Positions 1-8,137 are shown, numbered from the stretch's first letter. The stretch is DNA of 59,845 bases from Barnesiella sp. (GCA_014801075.1 JAAVEW010000021.1:11764-71608), one strand, 5' to 3'. Numbers and translations: made by a program. The notes: generated from the letters alone by a model not told the origin.

Positions 1-578
1 TGCAGCAGGTGGTTGTAGATATTGCCGTTGTTGTGACCGGCGAGGTTGAAGTAAGCGTGGTTGGTGAGGTTGACGTAGGTGGCTGCATCGGTGGTAGCCT
101 CGTAGTCGATAGTCAGGCGGTCGTCATCATCCCAGGTGTAGGTTACCTTGGCGGTGAGGTTACCGGGATAACCCATTTCGCCGTCGGGGCTTACGCGTGA
201 GAACACGATGCTGTTGCCCTTTACCTCGCTGTCCCAAATCTTGTTCTGGAATCCTTCAGGACCGCCGTGCAAGTGGTTGGGACCGTTGTTGATGGGGAGT
301 GAGTATTCTTTACCTTCCACTACGATGTGGCCGTGCTTGATACGGTTGGCGTAGCGGCCGGGGGTCTTGCCTGAGCAAGGACCGTCGTTGTCATAGTCGC
401 AGGGGTTCTCGTAGCCGAGGATTACATCGGCCATCTTGCCCTCTTTATCGGGAACTATTATTTTGTTGATACCTGCGCCAAGTGAACTGAGCACTACCTG
501 CGCGCCCGATTTATTTGTTAAAGTATAGAGTGTAATGTCACCCTTGGGCGACATTACACTCTCTTTTGAGATATTCAT
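1..578 (-). CDS. galM: Aldose 1-epimerase (galactose mutarotase), 3' end cut by window edge
   Basis: Catalyses anomer interconversion of beta- and alpha-galactose, feeding galactokinase. The frame opens at ATG 576-578 and stays open to base 1, giving 192 N-terminal residues. Visible family motifs are GRYANRI, NNGPNHLHGG (first catalytic His region) and YVNLTNHAYFNLAG (second catalytic His region). The C-terminal catalytic Glu lies outside the window. It begins 20 nt after the galK stop on the same strand, so the two are almost certainly cotranscribed. It lacks a signal peptide, so a cytoplasmic enzyme is expected, unlike the secreted mutarotases of some Bacteroidota. Confidence 0.93.
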   Translation of the reverse strand, partial: MNISKESVMSPKGDITLYTLTNKSGAQVVLSSLGAGINKIIVPDKEGKMADVILGYENPCDYDNDGPCSGKTPGRYANRIKHGHIVVEGKEYSLPINNGPNHLHGGPEGFQNKIWDSEVKGNSIVFSRVSPDGEMGYPGNLTAKVTYTWDDDDRLTIDYEATTDAATYVNLTNHAYFNLAGHNNGNIYNHLL

Positions 579-598
579 GGGAATATTTTATGTAGTTA

Positions 599-1735
599 TT
601 ATTCAGATACTTTGTGAGCACCGTCGCTGATTACAACGTCGTAAACTTTGGGTTCGTGGCCATACTTCTCGTTGAAGCGTTTCTTGGCTTCGGCGATGAA
701 GTTGTCATACTTGTCGTCGGCAACGAGGTTGATGGTGCAACCGCCGAAACCGCCACCCATGATACGTGAACCGGTTACGCCGCATTCTTTAGCGATGTCG
801 TTGAGGAAGTCGAGTTCTTCGCAGCTTACCTCGTAGTCCTTGGAAAGACCGTTGTGAGTAGCGTACATGAGCTGACCTACAGTCTCGTAGTCACCGCGGT
901 TGAGGGCGTCGCATACGTCGAGCACGCGTTCTTTCTCCTCGATAACGAATTTTGCACGGAAGTAGTCTTCAGCCGAGATGTCTGACTTGGCAGCATCGAG
1001 AGCTTCTTTAGTAGCGTCGCGGAGAGTCTCTACGCCGAGACGTTTTGCCACGCGTTCGCATGACTGACGACGTTTGTTGTAGGGAGAGTCAACGAGTTCG
1101 TGTTTAACGACTGAGTCGAGGAGCACGAGCTTGTAGCCTTCGGGGTTGAAGGGGAAGTATTCAAATTCCATAGAGCGGCAGTCGAGACGCATGAGGTTGC
1201 CCTTCTTGCCGAATACTGATGCGAACTGGTCCATGATACCGCAGTTCACGCCGCAGTAGTTGTGCTCGGTTGACTGGCCGATGCGGGCGAGTTCGAATTT
1301 GTCGATATTGTTGCCGTTGAAGAGGTCGTTGAGGGCGAAAGCGAAGCAGCTTTCAAGAGCAGCTGAAGAGCTGAGACCTGCGCCGAGGGGCACATTGCCT
1401 GCGAACACTGCGTCGAAGCCTTTGACAACACCACCGCGTTTAAGAATTTCGCGGCAGATACCGAAGATGTAGCGTGCCCACTGCTGCTTGGGAGCGTCCT
1501 CTTCGTTGAGGCCGAACTCGGCAGTGTCGTCGATATCTATAGAATACACGCGTACTTTATCTGTATCGTTGGGACGGATTTCAGCCATGATGACTTTGTC
1601 GATGGCGCCGGGGAACACGTAGCCGCCATTATAGTCAGTGTGCTCGCCGATGAGGTTGATACGACCGGCTGAAGCATACACTGTGCCTTCTCCGCCAAAA
1701 TGTTTGTTAAACTCTGCTTGAATCTTTTCTTTCAT
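599..1735 (-). CDS. galK: Galactokinase
   Basis: ATP-dependent phosphorylation of galactose to galactose-1-phosphate (Leloir pathway, cytoplasm). At 378 aa it has the usual length. All three GHMP-kinase signatures are present: GRINLIGEHTDYNGG near residues 24-38 (sugar binding), PLGAGLSSSAAL near 116-127 (ATP loop) and GGGFGGC near 327-333. The ATG at 1735 places the first motif at the normal distance from the N-terminus. It is first in a galK-galM pair, and a TATCTTTG -7 box lies about 42 nt upstream of the ATG on the minus strand. No galT is present in the window. Confidence 0.97.
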   Translation of the reverse strand: MKEKIQAEFNKHFGGEGTVYASAGRINLIGEHTDYNGGYVFPGAIDKVIMAEIRPNDTDKVRVYSIDIDDTAEFGLNEEDAPKQQWARYIFGICREILKRGGVVKGFDAVFAGNVPLGAGLSSSAALESCFAFALNDLFNGNNIDKFELARIGQSTEHNYCGVNCGIMDQFASVFGKKGNLMRLDCRSMEFEYFPFNPEGYKLVLLDSVVKHELVDSPYNKRRQSCERVAKRLGVETLRDATKEALDAAKSDISAEDYFRAKFVIEEKERVLDVCDALNRGDYETVGQLMYATHNGLSKDYEVSCEELDFLNDIAKECGVTGSRIMGGGFGGCTINLVADDKYDNFIAEAKKRFNEKYGHEPKVYDVVISDGAHKVSE

Positions 1736-1776
1736 GATATACTGTGTTTTGTGGGTTATATTAAGTTTTTACTTCA

Positions 1777-1784
1777 CAAAGATA
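1777..1784 (-). promoter_or_regulatory. Candidate -7 box of the galK promoter
   Basis: On the minus strand this reads TATCTTTG, a full match to the Bacteroidales TAnnTTTG element, about 42 nt before the galK ATG. The best upstream TTG (1800-1802) is only 15 nt away rather than 19-21, so only the -7 box is claimed. Confidence 0.55.
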
Positions 1785-1916
1785 ATAAAAGTAAGTAAAC
1801 AACATCTTTAAAAATACAGTAAAATTTAAAAAAAATTAGTCAAAACGGCAATTCCACTCTCTATACAGCACGATTATTGCAAAATCAAGCCGCAATAAAG
1901 TCGCTTCTTTATATAT

Positions 1917-1950
1917 AAAAAGAAAAAGAGGGGCGCTCACGCGTGCCTCT
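1917..1950 (-). terminator. Rho-independent terminator of sodB
   Basis: Minus-strand hairpin: AGAGGCACGC and GCGCCCCTCT arms (one mismatch, one G-U) around a 4-nt loop at 1927-1950, followed by a T-rich run (TTTTTCTTTTT) at about 1926-1916. It lies 100 nt past the sodB stop and before the galK promoter. Confidence 0.7.
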
Positions 1951-2049
1951 CTCTCCATTCATCACATTATGCTTACAATTAAGTATTTCTTTTTTCAGTA
2001 AGTCTAATATACTTAGTTTGAAAATAAGTCTGAATTTAAATGATTTATT

Positions 2050-2625
2050 CTAATATCTTGCCTCGACCATGTCCCAGTCGACGATGTCCCAAAGGCTCTT
2101 GAGTGCGTCGGCGCGTCGGTTCTGGTAGTCGAGATAGTATGCGTGTTCCCAGACATCAAATGTCAGGATGGGGGTCAGTCCTTTGCGCAGGGGATTGCCG
2201 GCATTGGGCTCCTGGGTGATGAAAAGTTTGCCGTCGTCGTCGCGTGACAGCCACACCCAGCCTGAGCCGAACAATGATACTCCTGCTTTCTCAAATTCCT
2301 CCTTGAAGTTCTCAAACGAACCGAAATCGCGGCGTATAGCTTCGCCAAGTTCGCCGGAAGGTTCGCCGCCGCCATCGGGCGAGAACGAAAAGAAATAGAA
2401 TATATGGTTCCAGGCTTGCGCCGCGTTGTTGTAGAGCGCGCCATCGGCCCGGCGTATCACTTCTTCGAGGGCCTCATCTTCAAACTCAGTTCCTTTAATC
2501 AGTTTATTGAGATTGTCGATGTAGGCTTTCTCATGCTTTCCGTAGTGAAAGTCGATTGTCTCCTGTGAAATTGCCGGAGCAAGAGAGTCGGAGGAGTAAG
2601 GGAGTTGAGGTTGTGTATAAGTCAT
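2050..2625 (-). CDS. sodB: Superoxide dismutase, Fe/Mn family (iron-type or cambialistic)
   Basis: Dismutates superoxide to H2O2 and O2 in the cytoplasm. The 191 aa match the family length. Metal ligands by alignment to E. coli FeSOD are His27 (HYGKH), His74 (AAQAWNH) and Asp157/His161 (DVWEHAYY). Gln70 in NNAAQAWNH sits at the position typical of iron-type enzymes. Bacteroidales relatives are often cambialistic, so the metal cannot be settled here. It is monocistronic, with a terminator downstream. A 15-bp imperfect inverted repeat lies about 90-140 bp upstream. No clear TAnnTTTG promoter was found in front of it. Confidence 0.96.
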   Translation of the reverse strand: MTYTQPQLPYSSDSLAPAISQETIDFHYGKHEKAYIDNLNKLIKGTEFEDEALEEVIRRADGALYNNAAQAWNHIFYFFSFSPDGGGEPSGELGEAIRRDFGSFENFKEEFEKAGVSLFGSGWVWLSRDDDGKLFITQEPNAGNPLRKGLTPILTFDVWEHAYYLDYQNRRADALKSLWDIVDWDMVEARY

Positions 2626-2713
2626 AATCGTTAAGTTTAAATGTTTTATTACTAAAACGTCCCCTCATATAAAAAGTTCGCTCAAGCGTCAGAATAATAG
2701 TTGGAATAGTAAC

Positions 2714-2765
2714 GTATCCGTCCGAAAAAACGATATGTTATAGTCGGCCATTTTCGGATGGATAC
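2714..2765. repeat. Inverted repeat upstream of sodB, possible operator
   Basis: Arms GTATCCGTCCGAAAA (2714-2728) and TTTTCGGATGGATAC (2751-2765) are complementary at 14 of 15 positions across a 22-bp gap. ATAGTAACG also occurs as a direct repeat at 2706-2714 and 2766-2774. The location, 89-140 bp before sodB, would suit a regulator site, but no regulator is assigned. Confidence 0.5.
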
Positions 2766-2810
2766 ATAGTAACGATAACACAGGGGGGAGCGTGCAACCA
2801 CCTGCGGAGG

Positions 2811-2854
2811 GTGAAAAATACAGCCGGACGTGCTCTCCCGAGTACGTCCGGCTG
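2811..2854 (-). terminator. Terminator of the leucine-rich-repeat gene
   Basis: Perfect 11-bp stem CAGCCGGACGT (2821-2831) / ACGTCCGGCTG (2844-2854), followed on the minus strand by TATTTTTC. It lies 143 nt after the stop of the LRR gene. Confidence 0.75.
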
Positions 2855-2996
2855 ATTATGTGTGTTTGTATTTGCTAATGGTTATCAATAATTTATTTTT
2901 ATAGGATACGCATTCATTTTCTATCTATTGATTCATTTTCTGTTTAGATATTTACTTTTACTGCGGATATATATTTCTACTTTTGTTTTTCCGTTC

Positions 2997-5900
2997 TTAT
3001 CTGATATATATTTTCTTTCCATTGCGGATATAGATACCGGGAGCGAGAGGGCGGTCAGTAGATACCGGCATACCCATCAAGTTATAGGTGCGGCCGTCAT
3101 CGCTCCGGGTGAGGTTGTTATCGTTGTCGATATCAGTGTCGATCCCTACCTCTTCTATGCCCGTCACTAAGTTGTCGCTGAAGTTCTTCCAGCCGGTGGC
3201 CGTGCGGTAGGCATTGGCGGAGCGATAGCCGACCACGAGCTCTCCGTCACTATATTGGGCCATTGAGAAGCCGTTATCGGGAAGAGTCGGGGGAACGGAG
3301 TGATGACAGATGACTGTTTCGGGTCCGCCGGTTGTACTTGAGAAAGCCTGACTGCCGATTTCAAGCGAGGGGGTACTGCTGACGCGCGCCGGGGCATGCG
3401 ACATATCCGCAGCGGTTGCGGGGGTGACAGGCGTCTCAAACACGAGTACCTTGCACTGGTTATTGGTGAATGCTGAGGAACCGATTGAAGTCAATGTGCC
3501 CGAAAGACAGATTGAGTCGGCAACGAGATGTTTGGCAGCAGTACCGCTGAAGGTATTTGACCCGATAGTCTGTACTCCATCGGGAATGCGGAACACGGTA
3601 GAGCCGTCCTCCGTTGCTACACCACACAACGGGTTGTTGGCAAACGCATAGTTACCGATTGCAGTCGGAGGAACATCATCGAATATTACCTCCCCTAAGT
3701 TAATATTATAGAAGAAGTAGTTGGGAATTGTCGGAGTAGACTCGCCTGAGGGGAGAGTGACCGAGAGGGGTGCGGTGGTCGAAGGGAGATAGGCTGTTGA
3801 AGTGCTTTTTCTTGTTAATGCTGAAAGGTCTGAATTTTTAGGGAAAACGAATTTTGTCAAGGCCGTAAAGGAAGAGAGCACGGTGTATGAGAACTTTGGG
3901 TCAGTTGCAAGGCCGCCTAAATCAAGAGTTGTAAGTTTTGTGCAGCCGGTGATGGCAGTTGCCGGGAATGATTTGAGCCCGGAGGGGAGGTTGACACAAC
4001 CGTCGGCAGCCTTGTTATCGCCGGACACGATGGCGGTGATACCCGAGCTCGCGAAGCAGCTTGCGCCAAGAGTAGTGACTGTTTCCGGTAACTTGACAGT
4101 ATTGAGCGCTGTCAGTCCGGAGAACGTTGAAGCCGGGATACTCGTCAGTTGTGTTTTGGACATATCCACCGTTTTGAGTGCCTTACATCCGGAGAATATA
4201 GTCTTTCCGAGAGTTGTTATAGTTTTTGGGAAATCGATATCGGTAAGGGCCGTACAGCCGGAGAAGATGGAGTTCTGGATGCTCGTAAGTTTCGAATTGG
4301 ACAAATCAACCGTTTTAAGGGCAGTACAATTGTAGAATGCATAACTTCCGAGAGTGGTTACAGTCTCGGGCATCGTGAACGAGGGGAGGGCAGTTCCCTG
4401 GAATGCATAAATACCAATGGTTGTAATATTTTTTGGTAATAATACAGATGTTAGTTTTGAACAATTAGAAAAAGTATAATTGCCAATATTTGTGATAGCA
4501 GTTTTGGATAAATCAGCCGAAGTTAGTGACTTACAACCTTCAAACACATTTGAACCAATAGATTTGACAGTTGCGGGCAACTCTACGGTAGTAATTCTAC
4601 TATTATAAAATGCTTTTTCACCCAAAGAAACGAGAGCTGACGGGAAGCCAACAGTAGAGAGTGCTGTGCAACCCGAAAATGCGTATTGAGGGATTTCGGT
4701 CACATTTGTTTCGGACATATCGATTGACTCAAGTGATGTACAGTTTTGGAATACATTAGCCCCCAGAGTTTTCAGTGATACCGGTAGGGTAAGATTTTTA
4801 ATGCGCGTATTATAAAAAGCGTGATCATTAATTGAAGTCAGAGTTGACGGAAGCAGAACAGTTTTAAGTGCGCTACATTCATTAAATACGTATAAGGGAA
4901 GTGTAGTAACTTTAGACTGCGACATATCTACATATTCGAGAGCAGGACAACCACTGAACGCGTATGCTCCGACCGTTCTTAGCGATTCCGGGAAAGTGAC
5001 AGAGGTAATACCTGAACCTTGAAATGTATATTGGCCTATCGATGCCAAAGTATTGGGGATATCTACGGTTGTCAGTAAAGTACACTTTCTAAAAGCATTA
5101 CTTGAGATATTAGCTACTTTAGTCTGCGACATATCAATATAAGGAAGTGCTGAACAACCGTAGAATACATTCTCCCCAATGGAGATAAGTGTTGCCGGAA
5201 GGCTAACTGTTTCAAGGGAAGAACAACCATCGAATGTATAATTGAGAGATTTAACCTTGCAATTAGACATATCAACAGAAGTTAAGGCTTCGCAGGACTT
5301 GAATGCATATGTATCAATAGAAGTCAGGCTTTCGGGGAAGTTGATACTTTCCAAAGCGCTACAACCGCTAAACGTACTGAAGCCGATAGTAGTAAACGCA
5401 GAAGGTAAGGTGACGGATTGAAGCGCCGTACAGCCGGAAAATACAGATATCCCGGTTGAGACTATGTTTTCCGGGATATATATTTCCTTAAGAGATGTAC
5501 AACCGCTAAAAACGTGGTCAGCTAAATTCGTAAGTTTGCTGTTGAATTTGACGGAGGGGAGATTGGCATTACCTGAGAATGCATGCTTTCCCAGACTGGT
5601 CAATGACTCCGGCAGAATTAACTCAGATGAAAGGTTAGTATTTTGGAAAGCATACTCACCGATGGAAGTTAAATTAGTGAGTTCATTGATATTTGCCTCG
5701 TATAATTTAGTGCAACCATCAAAAGCATAAGTACCTATTGAAGTTGTTTCCGGTGAAAAAGTTATAGACTCAAGTGCTGTACAGCCTTGACACATATAAC
5801 TGCCTATCGGTTTTGACGTCTGAGGCATTTTTATTGATTTGAGATTTGCACATCCATAAAAGAACTGGTCAAACGAACCGATTGTAGAAATATTTAAATG

Positions 5901-6242
5901 ACTCATGTCAATTTCTTCAAGGACACAGTTTTTGAATGGCCATCGTTGAGAAGGTGTATCAAACCTAATTTTGGTAATAGTAATCGGTAAAGTCAACTGC
6001 TTGACTATAGTATCGTTGTATAACAAATTTCCGAGAGTGGTAATGGCGTATGCTTCACCGTCATACTCAATCGTTTCGGGAATATCAAGCGTTTCTTCTG
6101 TTCCGTTGTAGGCATTTGCCGTTGCCTCGTGAGTTGATGTGTCAAGGAGATATGTCACATTGTCGATTACGGCTGATTGGGAGTATGTCCGTAATGGAAT
6201 TAAAGCGAGAAAGAAGAGTAAAAGGTGTAAAAATTTTCTCAT
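2997..6242 (-). CDS. Secreted BspA-like leucine-rich-repeat protein with C-terminal sorting tail
   Basis: A large surface or secreted protein of 1081 aa. The start chosen is ATG 6240-6242 (MRKFLHLLLF..., a clear signal peptide). A TTG three codons upstream is less likely. From about residue 60 to 900 it is built of 22-24-residue LRR_5 (BspA/TpLRR) repeats with the cadence FxGCxxLxxVxLPxxLxxIGxxAF. The last ~70 residues (YNLMGMP...LAPGIYIRNGKKIYIR) resemble a type IX secretion sorting domain. BspA-like proteins act in adhesion to host or microbial surfaces; the ligand here is unknown. The gene is monocistronic and divergent from the metal-efflux locus. Central repeats are more AT-rich than neighbouring genes, as expected for recombining repeats. 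Confidence 0.9.
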   Translation of the reverse strand: MRKFLHLLLFFLALIPLRTYSQSAVIDNVTYLLDTSTHEATANAYNGTEETLDIPETIEYDGEAYAITTLGNLLYNDTIVKQLTLPITITKIRFDTPSQRWPFKNCVLEEIDMSHLNISTIGSFDQFFYGCANLKSIKMPQTSKPIGSYMCQGCTALESITFSPETTSIGTYAFDGCTKLYEANINELTNLTSIGEYAFQNTNLSSELILPESLTSLGKHAFSGNANLPSVKFNSKLTNLADHVFSGCTSLKEIYIPENIVSTGISVFSGCTALQSVTLPSAFTTIGFSTFSGCSALESINFPESLTSIDTYAFKSCEALTSVDMSNCKVKSLNYTFDGCSSLETVSLPATLISIGENVFYGCSALPYIDMSQTKVANISSNAFRKCTLLTTVDIPNTLASIGQYTFQGSGITSVTFPESLRTVGAYAFSGCPALEYVDMSQSKVTTLPLYVFNECSALKTVLLPSTLTSINDHAFYNTRIKNLTLPVSLKTLGANVFQNCTSLESIDMSETNVTEIPQYAFSGCTALSTVGFPSALVSLGEKAFYNSRITTVELPATVKSIGSNVFEGCKSLTSADLSKTAITNIGNYTFSNCSKLTSVLLPKNITTIGIYAFQGTALPSFTMPETVTTLGSYAFYNCTALKTVDLSNSKLTSIQNSIFSGCTALTDIDFPKTITTLGKTIFSGCKALKTVDMSKTQLTSIPASTFSGLTALNTVKLPETVTTLGASCFASSGITAIVSGDNKAADGCVNLPSGLKSFPATAITGCTKLTTLDLGGLATDPKFSYTVLSSFTALTKFVFPKNSDLSALTRKSTSTAYLPSTTAPLSVTLPSGESTPTIPNYFFYNINLGEVIFDDVPPTAIGNYAFANNPLCGVATEDGSTVFRIPDGVQTIGSNTFSGTAAKHLVADSICLSGTLTSIGSSAFTNNQCKVLVFETPVTPATAADMSHAPARVSSTPSLEIGSQAFSSTTGGPETVICHHSVPPTLPDNGFSMAQYSDGELVVGYRSANAYRTATGWKNFSDNLVTGIEEVGIDTDIDNDNNLTRSDDGRTYNLMGMPVSTDRPLAPGIYIRNGKKIYIR

Positions 6243-6286
6243 TTTAAACAAACTTTGTTAATTAAACTATAATTTATATTTACCTA

Positions 6287-6310
6287 ATAGTCAACTCAAT
6301 AGTCAACTCA
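6287..6310. repeat. 12-bp tandem duplication in the LRR-gene leader
   Basis: ATAGTCAACTCA occurs twice head to tail (6287-6298, 6299-6310), 45-68 bp upstream of the LRR start codon and downstream of its likely -7 box, so within the 5' leader. Confidence 0.8.
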
Positions 6311-6324
6311 TGGTAGGTATGGCA

Positions 6325-6332
6325 CAAAATTA
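6325..6332 (-). promoter_or_regulatory. Candidate -7 box for the LRR gene, preceded by a poly-G run
   Basis: Minus-strand TAATTTTG matches TAnnTTTG. The expected -33 position, about 20 nt upstream, falls in the G8 run (plus-strand C8 at 6352-6359). The next TTG is at 6361-6359, giving a 26-nt spacer. Confidence 0.5.
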
Positions 6333-6351
6333 CAACTTTTTTAACAAATTA

Positions 6352-6359
6352 CCCCCCCC
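6352..6359. repeat. C8 homopolymer in a divergent promoter region
   Basis: Eight consecutive C residues lie between the LRR gene and the efflux locus, at the spacing where a -33 element would be expected for the LRR promoter. Such tracts are prone to slipped-strand length change. Confidence 0.9.
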
Positions 6360-6379
6360 AATTGCTAAATTATGTTAAA

Positions 6380-6407
6380 TTTTGCAAATATGTATATATT
6401 TGCAAAA
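6380..6407. promoter_or_regulatory. 28-bp perfect palindrome, candidate operator of the efflux locus
   Basis: Arms TTTTGCAAATAT (6380-6391) and ATATTTGCAAAA (6396-6407) are perfectly complementary around a GTAT centre. The palindrome lies 75-102 bp upstream of the first efflux-locus gene and contains a TATATTTG sequence (6395-6402). No metalloregulator gene is adjacent. Confidence 0.55.
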
Positions 6408-6444
6408 AATGCGTCATAAATGATGGCGTTTCAATGCGGCGAGT

Positions 6445-6476
6445 TTTGGTAGCGATGGGAGATTTTGCTATATTTG
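6445..6476 (+). promoter_or_regulatory. Promoter of the metal-efflux locus
   Basis: TTTG (6445-6448), 20-nt spacer, TATATTTG (6469-6476): a full match to the Bacteroidales primary-sigma consensus. The -7 box ends 5 nt before the ATG at 6482, implying a very short or absent leader. Confidence 0.6.
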
Positions 6477-6481
6477 TGGTG

Positions 6482-6910
6482 ATGGAAAGGGTGAACCGAA
6501 TCATAGCTGTGTTTCTGATGGCGCTGATAGGCTGTGTGACAGTATTTCAGTGTCATCACCACGACTCTGTGGGCCATCCTTTCTTCACTACCTATTTCAA
6601 TAATGAGATTACCGGCGGATTGCATGCCGGCGATTGTCACAGCCACGATTGCGACCATGACGGTCACGACGGTTCCGCTCCCTGCGGTATGCATCTGTCG
6701 GAAGTGCTGACCGATGATGATGCCTCTGACAGTTCCTGCGATTATACCGTAATTGCTTTTGCTCTCCCTGCTGCATTATACGACTTCGACTTCTCTGTGG
6801 CAGGAAATACCCCTATTATATATATGTCGGAACGGCGTGAGGCCGAAAATCCGACTGAGGTAATGAAACGCGTCACTCCCCGGCGCGGACCTCCTTATGA
6901 TATGATTTGA
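6482..6910 (+). CDS. Small His-rich secreted/membrane protein (DUF6769-like), efflux-associated
   Basis: 142 aa from the ATG at 6482; longer in-frame versions start upstream inside the promoter and lack a signal sequence. One hydrophobic N-terminal segment (about residues 5-22) is followed by QCHHHDS and a His/Asp/Cys-rich stretch (DCHSHDCDHDGHDG), a probable metal-binding region. The C-terminus ends in RRGPPYDMI. It resembles the DUF6769 family found ahead of heavy-metal RND systems in Bacteroidales; that family name is from memory and moderately certain. It is first gene of the locus, 62 nt before the membrane-fusion protein. A role as periplasmic metal-binding accessory is inferred. Confidence 0.7.
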   Translation: MERVNRIIAVFLMALIGCVTVFQCHHHDSVGHPFFTTYFNNEITGGLHAGDCHSHDCDHDGHDGSAPCGMHLSEVLTDDDASDSSCDYTVIAFALPAALYDFDFSVAGNTPIIYMSERREAENPTEVMKRVTPRRGPPYDMI

Positions 6911-6972
6911 CAACAGGTTGCAAAAACCTTATATTATTTTTGTTCCAATCATATCATAAGTATTATACTACA

Positions 6973-8115
6973 ATGAAATATCTGAGCTATATTTTCATCG
7001 CGGCAGCATTCACTGTTGCCGGATGTGGCCACGGTTCGGGTCTCGACCACGACCATGACCACAACATGCATGCCGACGAGCATGGCCACGACGAACATGA
7101 AGGGGAGGGCCACGAGCATCACGACGGCGTAATCGAAATACATGACCATCAGGCCGAAGAACTCGGTATAAAAGTGACCGAGATGGTGCCGGTAGAGTTT
7201 GGCGCTCCGTTGACAGCTTCGGGCGAAGTGATTTATAATCCGTCGAGCCAAGGATTTATTTCCGCCCCGATGTCGGGCAAAGTCAGCTTTGACCGCGGCA
7301 TTGCGCCGGGTGCAAAGGTGACACGCGGCAGCCGCATAGGCCGTATCACCACCGACGGTATGGCAGGCGGCGATCAGTTGAAAGCAGCCCGTATTGAATA
7401 TGACGCAGCCAAGAAGGAAGTTGACCGATTGGCGGCATTGCGCGCCGAAGGATTTGTGACCGTCGGCGAGTACAATCAGGCCGTAGCCAATCTTGAGCGT
7501 GCCAAGAACAGTCTGTCGGGAGGTGCCGGCAGTGTTATTACCGCCCCTGTGTCGGGCGTCATATCGTCGCTCGCAGTAGGCGAGGGGGGATATGTCAATG
7601 CCGGCGACATCGTAGGCGAGGTTGTCGGTGACGGCGCGTTGACGCTGAGAGTCGACGTCCCCGTAAAGGAGAGTGCCGCAGTGGCGGGAGTCAGGACAGC
7701 CAATGTGAAATTCCCCGGTATCGACACCGTGGTCGAGGCTACCGCCATGAGCGGCAAAGGAACGGCCTCGCCCGCTCCGGGATATGTCAGCCTTTACTTC
7801 GCTCTGCCTCCGCTCGACAATGTGGTGGCCGGAAGTTTCGCCGAAGTATATCTGCCGCAGGATAATGGCCGCAAAGTGTTGGCAGTGCCCGTTGATGCCA
7901 TAACCGACCGTATGGGACAGAAAATGGTATATGTAAAGGAAGCCGACGAGGACCACTATCAGCGCGTTCCCGTGACTACCGGTGCTACCGACGGACGCCT
8001 TGTAGAGGTGACAGGTATTAATCCCGGTGACCTTGTCGTTACCGAGGGCGTTACGTTCGTGCGCCTCGCCGAGAATGCCGGAGCAACCCCTCCCGGCCAC
8101 ACCCACAATCATTAA
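6973..8115 (+). CDS. Heavy-metal efflux RND periplasmic adaptor (membrane-fusion protein, CzcB/CusB type)
   Basis: 380 aa. The start is placed at ATG 6973, giving MKYLSYIFIAAAFTVAGCG, a lipoprotein signal with Cys at the lipobox; a TTG frame extension 22 codons upstream is ignored. A His/Asp/Glu-rich segment follows (about residues 22-55, with DHDHDH and HEHHDG) and HTHNH closes the C-terminus, both likely metal ligands. The central part has the biotinyl-lipoyl-like and hairpin arrangement of HlyD-family adaptors (SAPMSGKV ... VITAPVSGVI). It bridges the inner-membrane pump and an outer-membrane channel. The next gene, the RND pump, starts 22 nt later. Confidence 0.93.
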   Translation: MKYLSYIFIAAAFTVAGCGHGSGLDHDHDHNMHADEHGHDEHEGEGHEHHDGVIEIHDHQAEELGIKVTEMVPVEFGAPLTASGEVIYNPSSQGFISAPMSGKVSFDRGIAPGAKVTRGSRIGRITTDGMAGGDQLKAARIEYDAAKKEVDRLAALRAEGFVTVGEYNQAVANLERAKNSLSGGAGSVITAPVSGVISSLAVGEGGYVNAGDIVGEVVGDGALTLRVDVPVKESAAVAGVRTANVKFPGIDTVVEATAMSGKGTASPAPGYVSLYFALPPLDNVVAGSFAEVYLPQDNGRKVLAVPVDAITDRMGQKMVYVKEADEDHYQRVPVTTGATDGRLVEVTGINPGDLVVTEGVTFVRLAENAGATPPGHTHNH

Positions 8116-8137
8116 TCCACCATCATAAAAGATAGCG

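Larger units (their letters stand above)
1736..2049. other. AT-rich intergenic region between galK and sodB
   Basis: No gene is seen in this 314-bp stretch. It holds the galK promoter near 1777-1784 and the sodB terminator near 1917-1950. The remaining sequence is A/T-rich and without recognisable coding potential. Confidence 0.6.
2626..2996. other. Intergenic region upstream of sodB and downstream of the LRR gene
   Basis: No gene is seen in 371 bp. It contains an inverted repeat at 2714-2765 and a terminator hairpin at 2811-2854, both listed separately. The rest is AT-rich with short direct repeats of ATTCATTTTCT near 2912-2945. Confidence 0.6.

Noticed and set aside
2714-2765. Invertible promoter flanked by inverted repeats
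   Set aside because: The arms enclose only 22 bp and no promoter, too short for the known Bacteroides invertible promoters, and no invertase gene is near.
6243-6251. TTG start three codons upstream of the LRR gene ATG
   Set aside because: The ATG at 6242 begins a standard signal peptide; the extension adds only Met-Phe-Lys and has no better context.
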